Of a stretch of DNA of 64,000 bases, positions 62,938 through 64,000 are shown piece by piece. The notes under the pieces were generated by a model. The model ran no database searches and was not told the DNA's origin. It saw only the letters and a list, made by a program, of their open reading frames with translations. Source of the stretch: Chryseobacterium sp. ERMR1:04 (lineage in GTDB: Bacteria > Bacteroidota > Bacteroidia > Flavobacteriales > Weeksellaceae); contig NZ_LIRF01000008.1 of the NCBI RefSeq assembly GCF_001297705.1, positions 186,001-250,000 on the forward strand. Reading direction: 5' to 3'. The translations under genes and the position numbers were made by a program. Each line of letters begins with the position of its first letter. The stretch's first letter is position 1.

Positions 62938-62975
62938 CAAAAAAAGTTGCCGGGATCCTCACAATCCCGACAACA
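62938..62975 (-). terminator. Terminator of the efflux pump gene
   Basis: Arms gttgccgggat (62947-62957) and atcccgacaac (62965-62975), eleven pairs with one wobble, followed on the minus strand by seven T. About 27 bases past the pump stop. Confidence 0.9.
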
Positions 62976-63001
62976 ACAACTAACGTATAAAATTGAAAGA
63001 A

Positions 63002-64000
63002 TTATAGCGTTGCATTATATTTTTTCTGATAAGCATAATAGAAAATAATCGGCAGTATGGTAAATGATAATAACATACAGATGATTAATCCACCTACGAT
63101 CATAATCGCTAAAGGCTTTTGAATTTCAGAGCCCATACCGTTGGATATTGCCGCAGGGAAAAGTCCCATTGATCCCATTAGTGCAATCATGACAACCGGA
63201 CGAATTCTACTTTTTACTCCTTCAGCAATTGCCATTTTAAGTGGCATTTTATTTTGCAGATTTTCCTTCATCACCCCGATCAATACAATTCCATCAATAG
63301 TTGCGACTCCGAAAAGGATAATAAAACCAATCCCTGCAGAAATCCCGAATATCGTTCCTGTAAACCAAAGGGATAAAAACCCTCCAATAAATGCAAATGC
63401 CAATGTTACAGAAGAGATCAATGTATCTTTAATATTTCCAAAATTGAAATACAACAACATCAGAATAAGTACCAAGGAAATAGGAACTACCATTGCTAAC
63501 TGTTTTGCTGCTCTTTCCTTACTTTCGAATTCTCCTGCCCAAGTCATTTTATTATTCTTAGGAATATTCACATCTTTTGCCACTTTTTCTTTGGCTTCAG
63601 CAATGGTACTTCCAAGATCACGGCCTTCAATATTAAATCCAACTCCAATGTATCTGCTGTTTCCTTCTCTATAAATAAATGAAGGGCCTGTATGATAATC
63701 AATGGTTGCGATTTCTTTTAAGGGTACTTTCTTATTATCTTTTGTAGGAATCAGAATATTTCCAATCTTATCAGGTGTATCACGATATTGTTTTTCAAAT
63801 CTTAACATGACATCAAACATCCTTTCCTGTTCATAAAATTTTGTAGCAGCCTGGCCACCAATCGTCATTTCAATTACAGCTTGTGCGTCTGCTGTAGAAA
63901 TTCCGTACTTAGCCATTTTAGCATCATGAAGTTGTATTCTTAATTCCGGTAAACCGATATTTTTAAAAACATTCACATCAGAGATCCCAGGAACCGTTCT
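63002..64000 (-). CDS. Heavy-metal efflux RND permease, CusA/CzcA type (partial, N-terminus outside window)
   Basis: The frame continues through the right edge (upstream residues RTVPGISDV), so the apparent GTG start at 63976 is internal. Seen part: porter-domain sequence (ELRIQLHDAKMAKYGIS, GQAATKFYEQERMFDVMLRFEKQYRD, NILIPTKDNKKVPLKEIATI) and the last six membrane helices with SLVLILMLLYFNFGN, FGVATIDGIVLIGVMKENLQ and PVVMIALMGSMGLFPAA. Pumps Cu+/Ag+ or Zn/Co/Cd across both membranes with periplasmic adaptor and outer-membrane partners, which must lie outside the window. Metal specificity unknown. Confidence 0.9.
   Translation of the reverse strand, partial: RTVPGISDVNVFKNIGLPELRIQLHDAKMAKYGISTADAQAVIEMTIGGQAATKFYEQERMFDVMLRFEKQYRDTPDKIGNILIPTKDNKKVPLKEIATIDYHTGPSFIYREGNSRYIGVGFNIEGRDLGSTIAEAKEKVAKDVNIPKNNKMTWAGEFESKERAAKQLAMVVPISLVLILMLLYFNFGNIKDTLISSVTLAFAFIGGFLSLWFTGTIFGISAGIGFIILFGVATIDGIVLIGVMKENLQNKMPLKMAIAEGVKSRIRPVVMIALMGSMGLFPAAISNGMGSEIQKPLAIMIVGGLIICMLLSFTILPIIFYYAYQKKYNATL

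Noticed and set aside
63976-63978. GTG start of the efflux pump
   Set aside because: The frame continues in the same reading to the window edge with RND-type sequence, so the start is outside.

Overview
The window looks like chromosomal DNA of a flavobacterium of the Weeksellaceae, most likely Chryseobacterium or a close relative. The reasons are an AT-rich composition, genes without evident Shine-Dalgarno sequences, many promoters of the Bacteroidota type (TTG, about 19 bases, TAnnTTTG), a secreted protease with a type IX secretion sorting tail, two TonB-dependent outer-membrane receptors, and GG-leader cysteine-rich peptides. The genus is an inference from gene content; no search was run. 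No tRNA, rRNA, CRISPR array or complete insertion sequence was seen.

Layout. 1-7400 (minus): a polyamine/guanidino cluster with two guanidino-modifying hydrolases (one resembling citrulline hydrolase CtlX), S-adenosylmethionine decarboxylase (SpeH), a DUF4178 protein, a small membrane protein, a DUF350 protein, a membrane-anchored spermidine synthase and the start of an FAD amine-oxidase-like protein. A 23S-IVS-type four-helix-bundle gene, flanked by inverted repeats and an 8-base tandem repeat, sits between the two hydrolases. 7684-13046: a six-cysteine GG-leader peptide, an outer-membrane beta-barrel receptor, a membrane AraC-type regulator, and a divergent HxlR/SDR pair. 13257-15886: citrate synthase (frame broken) and enolase. 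16106-20758: an uncharacterised secreted pair and a four-gene two-component module. 20976-23504: a GH35 beta-galactosidase and a small lipoprotein.

23560-37343 (minus): the S10-spc-alpha ribosomal region from rplC to rplQ, including secY, infA, rpmJ and rpoA, with a good promoter ahead of rplC and two strong internal hairpins (rpsN/rpsH and infA/rpmJ). Its expected first gene, rpsJ, lies about 18 kb away at the end of the str operon (rpsL-rpsG-fusA-rpsJ, 59185-55785). Between the two ribosomal blocks are a glycerol regulon (glpR, then divergent glpD-glpK-glpF and a porin-like protein), three exported proteins of unknown role, a type IX-secreted metalloprotease and an iron-uptake group (TonB siderophore receptor, lipoprotein, PepSY membrane protein, low-affinity iron permease homologue). 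After the str operon come a phosphatase-like lipoprotein, Dps, nicotinate phosphoribosyltransferase, a second six-cysteine GG-leader peptide and the 3' part of a CusA/CzcA efflux pump.

Two housekeeping genes are damaged as written: fusA by a 40-base insertion bounded by a 23-base direct repeat, and gltA by a frameshift with about ten residues missing. Both would normally be essential or nearly so, so sequence or assembly error is the first explanation. The most interesting biology is the polyamine/DUF350/DUF4178 cluster beside two guanidino hydrolases, the four-helix cassette, the paired six-cysteine peptides, and the lipoprotein/multi-pass protein/two-component module.
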